From an uncultured Clostridia bacterium (GTDB lineage: Bacteria > Bacillota > Clostridia > TANB77 > CAG-508): a stretch of 15,569 bases of DNA. This document shows positions 1 to 5,106 of this stretch, piece after piece. The translations under genes and the position numbers were made by a program. Numbering within the stretch: the first letter of the stretch is position 1; every line of letters starts with the position of its first letter. The notes under the pieces are model-generated. The model saw only the letters and a list, made by a program, of their open reading frames with translations. It ran no database searches and was not told the origin of the DNA. The DNA lies in assembly GCA_944390615.1 (NCBI GenBank), contig CALXRJ010000083.1, positions 1-15,569 on the forward strand, written 5' to 3'.

Positions 1-206
1 TTTATATTTTTATATTCTTTTTTATCTAATTCAATATATATAATATTTTTTTCCTTTATTCCATTTTCTAAAAGCTCTTGAATAATAGACTTTAAAAAAA
101 ATGATTTTCCACATCTTCTTATTCCAGATATGACTTTAATTATATCATCTTTATAAAATCCACGAATTTTATTTAAATAATTTTCTCTTTTATATATTTT
201 TTCCAT
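1..206 (-). CDS. AAA_14-type ATP-binding protein, N-terminal fragment (runs off the left edge)
   Basis: Reading the minus strand from an ATG at 206 gives an open frame of 68 codons that leaves the window. It has a P-loop at residues 28-35 (GIRRCGKS), followed by a leucine- and isoleucine-rich helix and a beta strand (NIIYIEL) at about 56-62. The GIRRCGKS loop about 25 residues from the start, then an INFE/IELD-type strand, is characteristic of the large AAA_14/DUF4143 ATPase family common in gut Clostridia and Bacteroidota, whose cellular role is not established. A GGTGAT Shine-Dalgarno lies 2-3 bases from the ATG, and a sigma-A promoter lies just upstream. The gene is divergent from the MazG-like gene. 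The family call rests on the N-terminus only; the C-terminal DUF4143 part cannot be checked here. Confidence 0.8.
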   Translation of the reverse strand, partial: MEKIYKRENYLNKIRGFYKDDIIKVISGIRRCGKSFFLKSIIQELLENGIKEKNIIYIELDKKEYKNI

Positions 207-221
207 ATCATCACCATAATT

Positions 222-250
222 ATATTATTATATTTTTTAAAAAAAGTCAA
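222..250 (-). promoter_or_regulatory. Sigma-A promoter for the AAA_14 ATPase gene
   Basis: On the minus strand TTGACT (245-250) and TAATAT (222-227) are separated by exactly 17 bases. Transcription would start near 215, giving a very short leader before the ATG at 206. The inverted repeat at 252-296 begins just upstream of the -35 box. Confidence 0.6.
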
Positions 251-251
251 G

Positions 252-296
252 TTATCGACCAATTTTAATGAACTTTATATAAAAAATGGTCGATAA
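252..296. repeat. Inverted repeat between divergent genes (possible operator or hairpin)
   Basis: TTATCGACCA at 252-261 is the exact reverse complement of TGGTCGATAA at 287-296, with 25 bases between. The arms are GC-richer than their surroundings, and the left arm abuts the -35 box of the ATPase promoter. It could be a two-half-site operator controlling the divergent pair or a hairpin; the sequence alone does not decide. Confidence 0.55.
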
Positions 297-378
297 ATCT
301 TAAAATTATGCTTGCAAAATTATAATATTTATGTTAAAGTTAAGATAATAAATTTATGGAGGAACAGAAAAGAAAGAT

Positions 379-681
379 ATGCAAGAGAAAGTTAAGAAAT
401 TGATTAAAAAATATGATTTAGAAAGTTCAAGCCAAATAAGATTTATTGATTTGGTTTCTGAGGTTGGAGAGTTAGGAAAAGAAATATTAAAAGGCAATGA
501 TTATGGAAAAAAAGAATATTGCAATACTGAAAATCTTGAATTAGAAATTGGGGATGTTTTCTTTTCTTTAATTTGTGTTGCAAATGAATTAAATATTGAT
601 TTAAGTCAAGCTTTAGATAAAGTTTTGAAAAAATATGAAGACAGGTTTTCTAAAAAAGGAAATATAAGCTCAGGGAAATAG
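379..681 (+). CDS. MazG-like nucleotide pyrophosphohydrolase
   Basis: This 100-residue protein matches the all-alpha MazG/NTP-PPase fold, cytosolic enzymes that hydrolyse nucleoside triphosphates to monophosphate and pyrophosphate. The metal-binding acidic motif is visible as E28xxE31 (SEVGELGKE) and E56xxD59 (LEIGDV), the spacing seen in this family. The length fits a single-domain MazG-like protein; E. coli MazG has two domains. The ATG at 379 is used because no other in-frame start fits, although the GGAGG at 358-362 is unusually far upstream (16 bases). The stop lies two bases before the TTG that probably began the decayed cupin gene, so the two were likely once cotranscribed. The substrate (housecleaning of odd nucleotides or dNTP control) cannot be inferred. 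Confidence 0.85.
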   Translation: MQEKVKKLIKKYDLESSSQIRFIDLVSEVGELGKEILKGNDYGKKEYCNTENLELEIGDVFFSLICVANELNIDLSQALDKVLKKYEDRFSKKGNISSGK

Positions 682-683
682 AG

Positions 684-997
684 TTGAATTTTATAAAAAT
701 TACCAACAGAACCATCTTTCAGACAAAATGGACTAAATAGATTTAGTTACGAAATAACAAATAAAAATGTTAGTATAGATATTGAAGATGTTTACAAAGG
801 ACATGAAAAATATTGGAACAGGAGTATTTAAAATAGAAAATGATAAATATAATGTAGTGCAAGGAAATGTAATAGAAATTCCACCAAATACAGAATTTGT
901 CTTTGTAGGTAAAATGAAGTTAATTCTAATAATGAATCCAGCTTTTAATAAGGATAATGAAGTAGATGGAGCATATAATGATTTATATATGGATTGA
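684..997 (+). pseudogene. Decayed cupin-domain protein gene (two frame changes)
   Basis: Three frames must be joined to read one protein. A TTG at 684 opens NFIKITN; an extra base near 708 moves to a frame reading EPSFRQNGLNRFSYEI and on to VYKGHEKYW near 810. A second frame change near 815, probably with loss of some 15-20 codons, leads to GTGVFKIEND and then GNVIEIPPNTEFVFVGKMKL, ending in TGA at 995-997. The last part is a typical cupin second half: a G-D/N-V-I-E-I-P-P-N-T-E-F motif followed by a strand ending in LILIMNPAF. The piece from 782/788 is open on its own but lacks half of the beta-barrel, so it is unlikely to make a folded product. No enzyme role can be assigned to such small cupins. 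The lesions could instead be sequencing errors, but two in 130 bases plus missing residues favour real decay. Confidence 0.75.
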
Positions 998-1052
998 TAG
1001 TATTATATAAATTTATAGAAATCTTGGACATAAAAAATTTGAGAAAAAATAT

Positions 1053-1080
1053 TTGACAAATATAAAAAAAATGCTATTAT
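1053..1080 (+). promoter_or_regulatory. Strong extended -10 promoter driving non-coding DNA
   Basis: A perfect TTGACA (1053-1058), 16 bases, then TATTAT (1075-1080) preceded by TGc, an extended -10. Transcription would start near 1087. No protein gene follows for more than 300 bases; the first structure downstream is an intrinsic terminator ending at 1163. Confidence 0.7.
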
Positions 1081-1086
1081 TTAATT

Positions 1087-1163
1087 ACATTAAATAAAAC
1101 ATTCAAAGTTCTGCGAATGTCATTTGTGCTTGTATGTGTATCAAAACTACACATACTTTTTTT
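1087..1163 (+). ncRNA. Candidate small RNA of about 77 nt between promoter and terminator
   Basis: The predicted start near 1087 and the terminator at 1163 delimit a short transcript with no useful open frame. It would contain a first hairpin (ACATTC 1099-1104 with GAATGT 1115-1120, ten-base loop), then a single-stranded stretch, then the terminator stem. This could be a free-standing sRNA or the terminated form of a longer leader for the gene at 1413. I do not recognise the family. Confidence 0.4.
1132..1163 (+). terminator. Intrinsic terminator
   Basis: GTATGTGTA (1132-1140) pairs perfectly with TACACATAC (1148-1156) over a seven-base loop and is followed directly by seven T. It would end transcripts from the promoter at 1053-1080. 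Confidence 0.8.
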
Positions 1164-1292
1164 ATATTAGAGATAGATATTTAATTTCTAGCCCTACAAA
1201 TTACAATAAGTAAAGCGGATAATTAGTTGCTAATTACTCTCATTTATAATAATATGAGGAAAACTAAAACAATAATTTATGTAGGAACAGAA
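1164..1292 (+). other. Non-coding stretch with two consecutive hairpins
   Basis: No protein gene is visible. TAATTAG (1220-1226) pairs with CTAATTA (1230-1236) over a TTG loop, and CTCAT (1239-1243) pairs with ATGAG (1254-1258). Together with the element at 1279-1332 these form a row of potential stem-loops typical of a structured leader. No known riboswitch consensus was recognised. Confidence 0.35.
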
Positions 1293-1332
1293 ATGAAAAA
1301 ATTATTTTCAAAACTACATTGTTGCTTTTTTT
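1279..1332 (+). terminator. Possible attenuator-type terminator overlapping a short leader ORF
   Basis: ATGTAG (1279-1284) can pair with CTACAT (1314-1319). The loop holds a second small hairpin (TGAAAA with TTTTCA), and the right arm is followed by TGTTGC and seven T (1326-1332). The stem is only six pairs, so it is weaker than the terminator at 1132. The T tract overlaps a possible short reading frame, as attenuators do. Confidence 0.35.
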
Positions 1333-1337
1333 ATTAA
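1293..1337 (+). CDS. Possible 14-residue leader peptide
   Basis: An AGGAAC Shine-Dalgarno (1283-1288) stands five bases before an ATG at 1293. The frame reads MKKLFSKLHCCFFY and stops at TAA (1335-1337), inside the T tract of the hairpin at 1279-1332. The cluster Cys-Cys-Phe-Phe-Tyr near the end recalls amino-acid-sensing leader peptides, but the frame is short enough to occur by chance and no biosynthetic or resistance gene follows. The gene downstream is an unrecognised membrane protein. Confidence 0.25.
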   Translation: MKKLFSKLHCCFFY

Positions 1338-1350
1338 ATGTGAGTATAAT
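1322..1350 (+). promoter_or_regulatory. Promoter for the small membrane-anchored protein gene
   Basis: TTGCTT (1322-1327), 17 bases, TATAAT (1345-1350). The start would fall near 1357, leaving a leader of about 56 bases before the ATG at 1413 that contains a small CAAAC/GTTTG stem. The -35 half is weak; the -10 is perfect. Confidence 0.5.
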
Positions 1351-1412
1351 AAAAATAGGAAATGAAGAAATCACAAACGTGGTTTGCCAATTAGGAAAGG
1401 TAGGAACTAATA

Positions 1413-1907
1413 ATGAAGGATATAATACCAAAAAAAGAACCAAACTTGTCAGAAAAAGTAAAGGCAGTTAAAGAAACTGGATCAGTTGTTAAAAGTGCAA
1501 TAGAAAATAATTCTAAAGAAGCAAAAGAATTTTATGAAACATTAAAAAAAATTTTAGATACAAAATCTAATATATCAAACGACTTCCGCCAATATGCCGT
1601 AGCAGAAATGGAAGGATATAAAAAAGCATTGGATACTGCTACTTCAAATGAGGAAAGAAAAGAAATCTATAAAAATATGAAGATGTTACATGAAAATGTA
1701 ATGAAAATAACCGAAGAATGTTTAAGTAATATTGACACTATCGAAAAAGATGCAAAAGAAGAAACAGAAAAAAATCGCCTATTGAATTGGAAAATACTTG
1801 TTGGTTTCGGAAGTTTTGCAGTAATAAGCATTGGAGCTCTGGTTTTTAATAAGGGAAACGGACATGATATAACAGATACTACCAAAAAATTAATTAGCAG
1901 AAAATAA
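1413..1907 (+). CDS. Unrecognised 164-residue protein with one membrane segment near the C-terminus
   Basis: I do not recognise a family. Residues 1-120 are highly charged, predicted helical and rich in Lys and Glu (for example SVVKSAIENNSKEAKEF and TSNEERKEIYKNMK), so a coiled coil or helical bundle is likely. One hydrophobic segment at about 124-145 (ILVGFGSFAVISIGALVF) is followed by a 19-residue basic tail. There is no signal peptide, so it is probably anchored near its C-terminus with the helical part in the cytoplasm. AGGAAC at 1402-1407 is a good Shine-Dalgarno for this ATG. The gene stands alone between its own promoter and a strong terminator. Small proteins of this build occur in mobile or accessory DNA, but nothing here proves that. 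Confidence 0.75.
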   Translation: MKDIIPKKEPNLSEKVKAVKETGSVVKSAIENNSKEAKEFYETLKKILDTKSNISNDFRQYAVAEMEGYKKALDTATSNEERKEIYKNMKMLHENVMKITEECLSNIDTIEKDAKEETEKNRLLNWKILVGFGSFAVISIGALVFNKGNGHDITDTTKKLISRK

Positions 1908-1962
1908 GCAAAAAATAGAAGTTAATTACAATTTTAAAAGTCTTATCTTTTTAAACTTAACA

Positions 1963-1996
1963 AGCCCCCTTTTTCTTCAGGGGGCTAAAATTTTTT
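1963..1996. terminator. Bidirectional intrinsic terminator between convergent genes
   Basis: AGCCCCC (1963-1969) pairs with GGGGGCT (1980-1986) over ten bases; on the plus strand it is followed by AAAA and six T. It lies between the stop of the plus gene (1907) and the stop of the minus gene (2003). The plus direction is the stronger reading. Confidence 0.8.
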
Positions 1997-2002
1997 ATCC
2001 TG

Positions 2003-2614
2003 CTAGCCTATATTGGCATCTTGCAGTGTTTTTTCAATTGTATCTATAACAAGATTTATAAAATCAATCGTAATATATTCTTCTTTTTCATAACTCCTAT
2101 TTTGGTATTTTTTTATTGTATAGCAAATCCAATCTTCAATCATTTTTTTACTAATGTTATTAATTGGTATTTTTTCCCCTTTTTGTATATTTATTTTTGC
2201 CTCATCCCACCATGGTTCTTTGCTATTATGGTTTTCGAATTTTTCAATTGCTTTTTCATAATAAGCATAGGCAGAATGATAGTCATAGCCTTTTTTTAAT
2301 AAATCTGGATATAATTTTTCTTGATAAATTTTGTCACAAAATATATCAGTTAGTACATGTACTAAATATCCCATTAAATAAGTATTTTCTATTTTAGGTA
2401 AATTTTCTTTGTAAAAATTTAGAATATTGGTTTGCCATTTTTCTAAATTTTCGTCTCTTAAATGTGCTTGCCATCTTTTTTCCTTGCTTGCAAATCCATA
2501 GGCATTTACAGCATCTGGAGCCATGGCTCCTACATAGAAATTTGGAGTATCGTATTTTTTATGTTTTTTGGCAAATTGGTAGCCTACTAGCTCATGGAAT
2601 AATATACTTGGCAT
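2003..2614 (-). CDS. Zinc-dependent phospholipase C family protein (Zn_dep_PLPC-like)
   Basis: The N-terminus MPSILFHELVG followed by AMAPDA (32-35), QAHLRD (49-54) and GYLVHVLTDIFCD (82-94) reproduces the scattered His/Asp pattern of the short intracellular-type zinc phospholipase C family; candidate metal ligands are H7, D34, H51, H86 and D90. The 203-residue length is usual for this branch. There is no signal peptide, unlike secreted clostridial alpha-toxin, so a cytoplasmic hydrolase acting on phospholipid or another phosphodiester is more likely than a toxin; the substrate is not established. GGAGGACC stands seven bases before the ATG, and a good promoter lies about 110 bases upstream. 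It is convergent with the 1413 gene and appears monocistronic. Confidence 0.8.
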   Translation of the reverse strand: MPSILFHELVGYQFAKKHKKYDTPNFYVGAMAPDAVNAYGFASKEKRWQAHLRDENLEKWQTNILNFYKENLPKIENTYLMGYLVHVLTDIFCDKIYQEKLYPDLLKKGYDYHSAYAYYEKAIEKFENHNSKEPWWDEAKINIQKGEKIPINNISKKMIEDWICYTIKKYQNRSYEKEEYITIDFINLVIDTIEKTLQDANIG

Positions 2615-2935
2615 TTTTGGTCCTCCTTTTTGATATGGTTTAAAAAGCTTAAAATTTATTTTTTCGTTTTACATTCTTCCATTTTATTTCTTATTCCATC
2701 TTTTGTATTTTTAATTTTTTTCTTTATATGTTTATTATATAGTATTTTTTGGTAATTAACAAGTTTTTTGTTTAGTATTACATATTTTGGTAAATTATCA
2801 ATATAAAAATTAAATGTTTTAAAGGATTAATTAAATTAATCTGAAAGATATAAAAATTGATTTATAAATTTTATTGACTAGTTAATCATTAAAGTTTTCT
2901 AAAAATAACATTTTTCCTTTTATTCCATATTCAAT
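2615..2935. other. Intergenic AT-rich region
   Basis: It holds the promoter and 110-base leader of the phospholipase-like gene and, at 2825-2841, a perfect 17-base palindrome (GATTAATT, A, AATTAATC). The palindrome is 94 bases past the stop of the XRE gene ending at 2936. No open frame or terminator with a clear T tract was seen. Confidence 0.5.
2734..2762 (-). promoter_or_regulatory. Sigma-A promoter for the phospholipase-like gene
   Basis: On the minus strand TTGTTA (2757-2762), 17 bases, TATAAT (2734-2739), a near-consensus promoter. The leader of about 113 bases before the start at 2614 is purine-rich and shows no obvious riboswitch. Confidence 0.7.
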
Positions 2936-3172
2936 TTATTCGGCTATGACTTCATCAAAAAGTGGATCATCGAAAAATTCTTTTAAAGTGATGTTAAAGC
3001 CTTCGCAAATGTGTAGCATGGTGTCCATTCTTAAGTTTTTGGTATCATTTTTTAGAAAATCTGATATGGTTGGCAAAGATAATCCAGCAGCTTTCGATAA
3101 ATCAAAAAGTTTCATATTGTTTTGCTTTAATAGTTGTTTTATTCTTTTCCTGGTTGCGTCTGAAAGTTGCAT
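2936..3172 (-). CDS. Small XRE-type (Cro/C1) transcriptional regulator, 78 residues
   Basis: The protein is almost entirely one lambda-repressor-like helix-turn-helix domain: RIKQLLKQNNMKLFDLSKAAG, then LSLPTISDFLKN as the turn and recognition helix (about 31-42), then MDTMLHICEGFNITLKEFF. It carries no separate sensing domain, only an acidic tail (DPLFDEVIAE). GAGGTGG stands six bases before the ATG. The promoter has an extended -10, and a palindromic operator covers the -35 position, so autorepression is likely. Two more copies of the palindrome lie further upstream. It may have a metabolic or mobile-element role; nothing in the protein tells which. Cytoplasmic DNA-binding dimer by family analogy. 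Confidence 0.85.
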   Translation of the reverse strand: MQLSDATRKRIKQLLKQNNMKLFDLSKAAGLSLPTISDFLKNDTKNLRMDTMLHICEGFNITLKEFFDDPLFDEVIAE

Positions 3173-3204
3173 AATTCCACCTCTTTTCTAAAAATAATAG
3201 AAAA

Positions 3205-3213
3205 ATTATATCA
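3205..3213 (-). promoter_or_regulatory. Extended -10 promoter of the 78-residue XRE gene
   Basis: The minus strand reads TGaTATAAT at 3213-3205, an extended -10 with a perfect TATAAT. No good -35 exists at the right spacing; the expected -35 position (about 3228-3233) touches the first operator palindrome at 3233-3247. Confidence 0.6.
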
Positions 3214-3232
3214 AAGTGGAATGAAATTTTAG

Positions 3233-3331
3233 TAAGGAATACCTTAATATAAAATAAAAAATTAAGAAATTCCTTAATAAAAGTATTGCATTTTTTGAAT
3301 AAGTATGATACATTGTTAAGGAATCCCTTAG
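3233..3331. promoter_or_regulatory. Three copies of a palindromic operator (TTAAGGAATnCCTTAA)
   Basis: TAAGGAATACCTTAA at 3233-3247, TTAAGAAATTCCTTAA at 3262-3277 and TTAAGGAATCCCTTAG at 3316-3331 share one near-perfect palindrome with a four-base centre. Centres are about 30 and 54 bases apart. The first covers the -35 of the minus-strand XRE promoter and the third sits on the expected start of a plus-strand promoter. The natural candidate ligand is the XRE protein encoded immediately downstream on the minus strand (inference). Confidence 0.75.
3286..3314 (+). promoter_or_regulatory. Plus-strand promoter under the third operator
   Basis: TTGCAT (3286-3291), 17 bases, TACATT (3309-3314) preceded by TGa. 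The start would lie near 3321, inside the palindrome at 3316-3331. No gene follows on the plus strand; the transcript would run antisense to the XRE gene at 3375-3626. Confidence 0.4.
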
Positions 3332-3374
3332 TAAAATGACTGTATTGTTAGATAAATAGGGCTTTAAAAAATTT

Positions 3375-3626
3375 TTATAGTGTGATTATTTCTTTTGAGA
3401 TAGGTTCTGCAATTTTTGGATAAGGCTTTTTCTCATCTGTTCGATATAGTAAATAGTCAACACTTGTTTGATAAAAATCGGCTAATGCAGATAATAATTC
3501 TAAAGGTATATTTCTTTTGTTTAGCTCATAATACGAATAGGCAACTTGGGAAATATTTAGGAATTTACTGATCTGTTTTTGAGTAAAGTCATTATCTTCT
3601 CTAAGCGTTTTTATACGGGTTTTCAT
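3375..3626 (-). CDS. XRE-family transcriptional regulator, 83 residues
   Basis: A single helix-turn-helix domain of the standard XRE type: IKTLREDNDFTQKQISKFLN, then ISQVAYSYYELNKRNIPLEL, then a helix and the closing DYLLYRTDEKKP signature. The QKQISKFLNISQVAYSYYE stretch (about 16-34) holds the two DNA-contacting helices. The tail of some 15 residues carries no other domain. AGGAAC about nine bases before the ATG serves as Shine-Dalgarno. The gene is divergent from the pilin-BspA gene, and the 140-base region between them holds a pair of AACAnnnTGTT palindromes placed over the pilin-BspA promoter, so this protein is the best candidate to control that gene and itself (inference). Its own promoter is less clear; TTTATA, 17 bases, TATAGT is one possibility. 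Confidence 0.85.
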   Translation of the reverse strand: MKTRIKTLREDNDFTQKQISKFLNISQVAYSYYELNKRNIPLELLSALADFYQTSVDYLLYRTDEKKPYPKIAEPISKEIITL

Positions 3627-3703
3627 ATTTTTTTAGTTCCTTTCTTATAAAAATAATAAAAGTTGTATAAACTATAAGAAAAACTAAAAAAATTATAAAA
3701 TAA

Positions 3704-3739
3704 AACAATATGTTATCTTGTTTTTTAAAACATATTGTT
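3704..3739. promoter_or_regulatory. Paired palindromic operators in the divergent XRE / pilin-BspA region
   Basis: AACAATATGTT (3704-3714) and AACATATTGTT (3729-3739) are exact reverse complements, and each is itself of the form AACA-N3-TGTT. Their centres are 25 bases apart. The first lies just upstream of the -35 and the second fills the spacer up to one base before the -10 of the plus-strand promoter, a repression geometry. Confidence 0.65.
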
Positions 3740-3746
3740 ATATAAT
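3718..3746 (+). promoter_or_regulatory. Promoter of the pilin-BspA gene
   Basis: TTGTTT (3718-3723), 17 bases, perfect TATAAT (3741-3746). The expected start is near 3753, 29 bases before the chosen ATG. It is interlaced with the two AACAnnnTGTT palindromes. Confidence 0.7.
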
Positions 3747-3781
3747 CATTTTATAACAAGAGAAAAGAAGTGAATTTTTTT

Positions 3782-5068
3782 ATGGAATTTTTAAAGAAAA
3801 AATCTGGAATTACTTTGATTGCTTTGATAGTTACCATCATTGTTTTGTTAATTTTAGCAGGCATTTCGATGAGTATGATAGCAGGAAACAATGGAATTAC
3901 CAATCAAGCAACAGAAGCCAGGGATCAAACCATCATCGCACAAGAAAGAGAACAAGTAGAATTAGCTTATATGTCTGCACTTACAAACAATCTAGGTGAT
4001 AGTGTCACGGCAAATGATTTACAAGGAGAATTAGATATCTCGGTAGGAAACAATAAAACACAAGTAACGTCTGGGTCTGGTAGTATTTTGAATGTACACT
4101 TTTTTGATACACGCCATAATTATGAAGTTCAAGATGGAGAAGTGGTATTTACAAGTGAAGGTGAGGCAACGGTAGAACCCACAAGTATTTATGCCAAATT
4201 GTATACTTATAGTGATGGTAGTGGAGATGTGTTAGTATTAGCAAGTTATGATGGTTATGAAGAAAGTGCAAGTAATCTTAGTTTAAAAGAAGATTATGGA
4301 GATGTTAGTATGAATAAGTATTCATTATCATATCCTCCAGAATGGACAGATGCCGAAAATAACATAATAGCGGTAAAAATTGTAGATAAGATAGTACCAA
4401 CAACAACATCTTATTATTTTTATTATTGTAATATAGAAAATATAAACCTAGAAAATTTAGATACTTCACAAGTAACAGATATGAGTGGTATGTTTTCTTA
4501 CTGCAGTTCATTAACTAATCTCGACTTAAGTAGTTTTAGTACCAGCCAAGTAACAGATATGAGTAGTATGTTTTCGGGCTGCGACTTATTAATCGATCTC
4601 AACTTAAGTAGTTTTGATACTAGACAAGTAACAGACATGAGTTTTATGTTTGCCTACAGTGATTCATTAACCAATCTCAACTTAAGTAGTTTTAATACCA
4701 GCCAAGTAACAGACATGAGTTCTATGTTTGCGGGTTGCAATTCATTAACTAATCTTAACTTAAGTAGTTTTAATACCAGCCAAGTAACAAATATGAGTGA
4801 TATGTTTTTGCACTGTAGCTTATTAACCGAAATTCCGGAAGGATTATTAGAGAATAGTCAAAGAGTAACTAGTTTTTATAGAACTTTTGCAGGATGTGAG
4901 AATTTAACAGGAGAAGCACCCGAACTTTGGAAAAGAGTAACAGAGGATACAATCGACTATATAGGAATTCCAGACGGAGCAGGATGTTTTTCGTACTGCA
5001 GTAAATTAATAAATTATCAAGATATACCAGAATATTGGCGTAATGATCCAACACCAGTGCCAGATTAA
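3782..5068 (+). CDS. Prepilin-like leader protein with BspA/DUF285 repeats
   Basis: The N-terminus MEFLKKKSGITLIALIVTII is a class III (type IV prepilin-like) leader: a basic stretch, a Gly, then ITLIAL and a hydrophobic helix to about residue 30. The usual Glu at mature position +5 is Ala. Residues 40-200 are a polar region without a motif known to me. From about 225 to 350 follow five 26-residue repeats of the type LSSFNTSQVTDMSSMFAGCNSLTN, the BspA-like leucine-rich repeats (DUF285), which in other bacteria bind host or matrix proteins. A cysteine-containing closing part ends in WRNDPTPVPD; there is no LPXTG sorting signal. A surface-displayed pseudopilin adhesin is the likely reading (inference). 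ATG 3782 is preferred over GTG 3770 because AGAAGTGA (3766-3773) then serves as Shine-Dalgarno at eight bases. It is monocistronic, ended by the terminator at 5107. Confidence 0.85.
   Translation: MEFLKKKSGITLIALIVTIIVLLILAGISMSMIAGNNGITNQATEARDQTIIAQEREQVELAYMSALTNNLGDSVTANDLQGELDISVGNNKTQVTSGSGSILNVHFFDTRHNYEVQDGEVVFTSEGEATVEPTSIYAKLYTYSDGSGDVLVLASYDGYEESASNLSLKEDYGDVSMNKYSLSYPPEWTDAENNIIAVKIVDKIVPTTTSYYFYYCNIENINLENLDTSQVTDMSGMFSYCSSLTNLDLSSFSTSQVTDMSSMFSGCDLLIDLNLSSFDTRQVTDMSFMFAYSDSLTNLNLSSFNTSQVTDMSSMFAGCNSLTNLNLSSFNTSQVTNMSDMFLHCSLLTEIPEGLLENSQRVTSFYRTFAGCENLTGEAPELWKRVTEDTIDYIGIPDGAGCFSYCSKLINYQDIPEYWRNDPTPVPD
4451..4840 (+). repeat. Five tandem 78-base repeats inside the BspA-like region
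   Basis: The core CAAGTAAC recurs at 4469, 4547, 4625, 4703 and 4781, exactly 78 bases (26 codons) apart, with long identical stretches between copies three to five. Such near-identical coding repeats can expand or shrink by recombination or slippage. Confidence 0.9.
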
Positions 5069-5106
5069 AAAAGTAAAATCCAGTTTGAAAATTTTTGAAA
5101 TGTATA

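Noticed and set aside
1362..1394. A ten-residue frame (MKKSQTWFAN) in the leader of the 1413 gene
   Set aside because: Poorly spaced Shine-Dalgarno and a length expected by chance; no supporting structure.
1..1907. Toxin-antitoxin or anti-phage cassette made of the ATPase, MazG-like enzyme and membrane protein
   Set aside because: The genes are on different strands or separately promoted, one partner is a pseudogene, the ATPase is only a fragment here, and no known defence gene set matches.
2003..2614. Alpha-toxin-like secreted phospholipase C
   Set aside because: No signal peptide, no C-terminal C2-like domain, and the length fits the short intracellular-type family.
2825..2841. Perfect palindrome GATTAATT-A-AATTAATC
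   Set aside because: Composed almost only of A and T in AT-rich intergenic DNA, not positioned on a promoter and without a T tract; not strong enough to call an operator or a terminator.
4451..4840. CRISPR-like regular repeat
   Set aside because: The 78-base period is in frame, contiguous without spacers and encodes BspA-type repeats.
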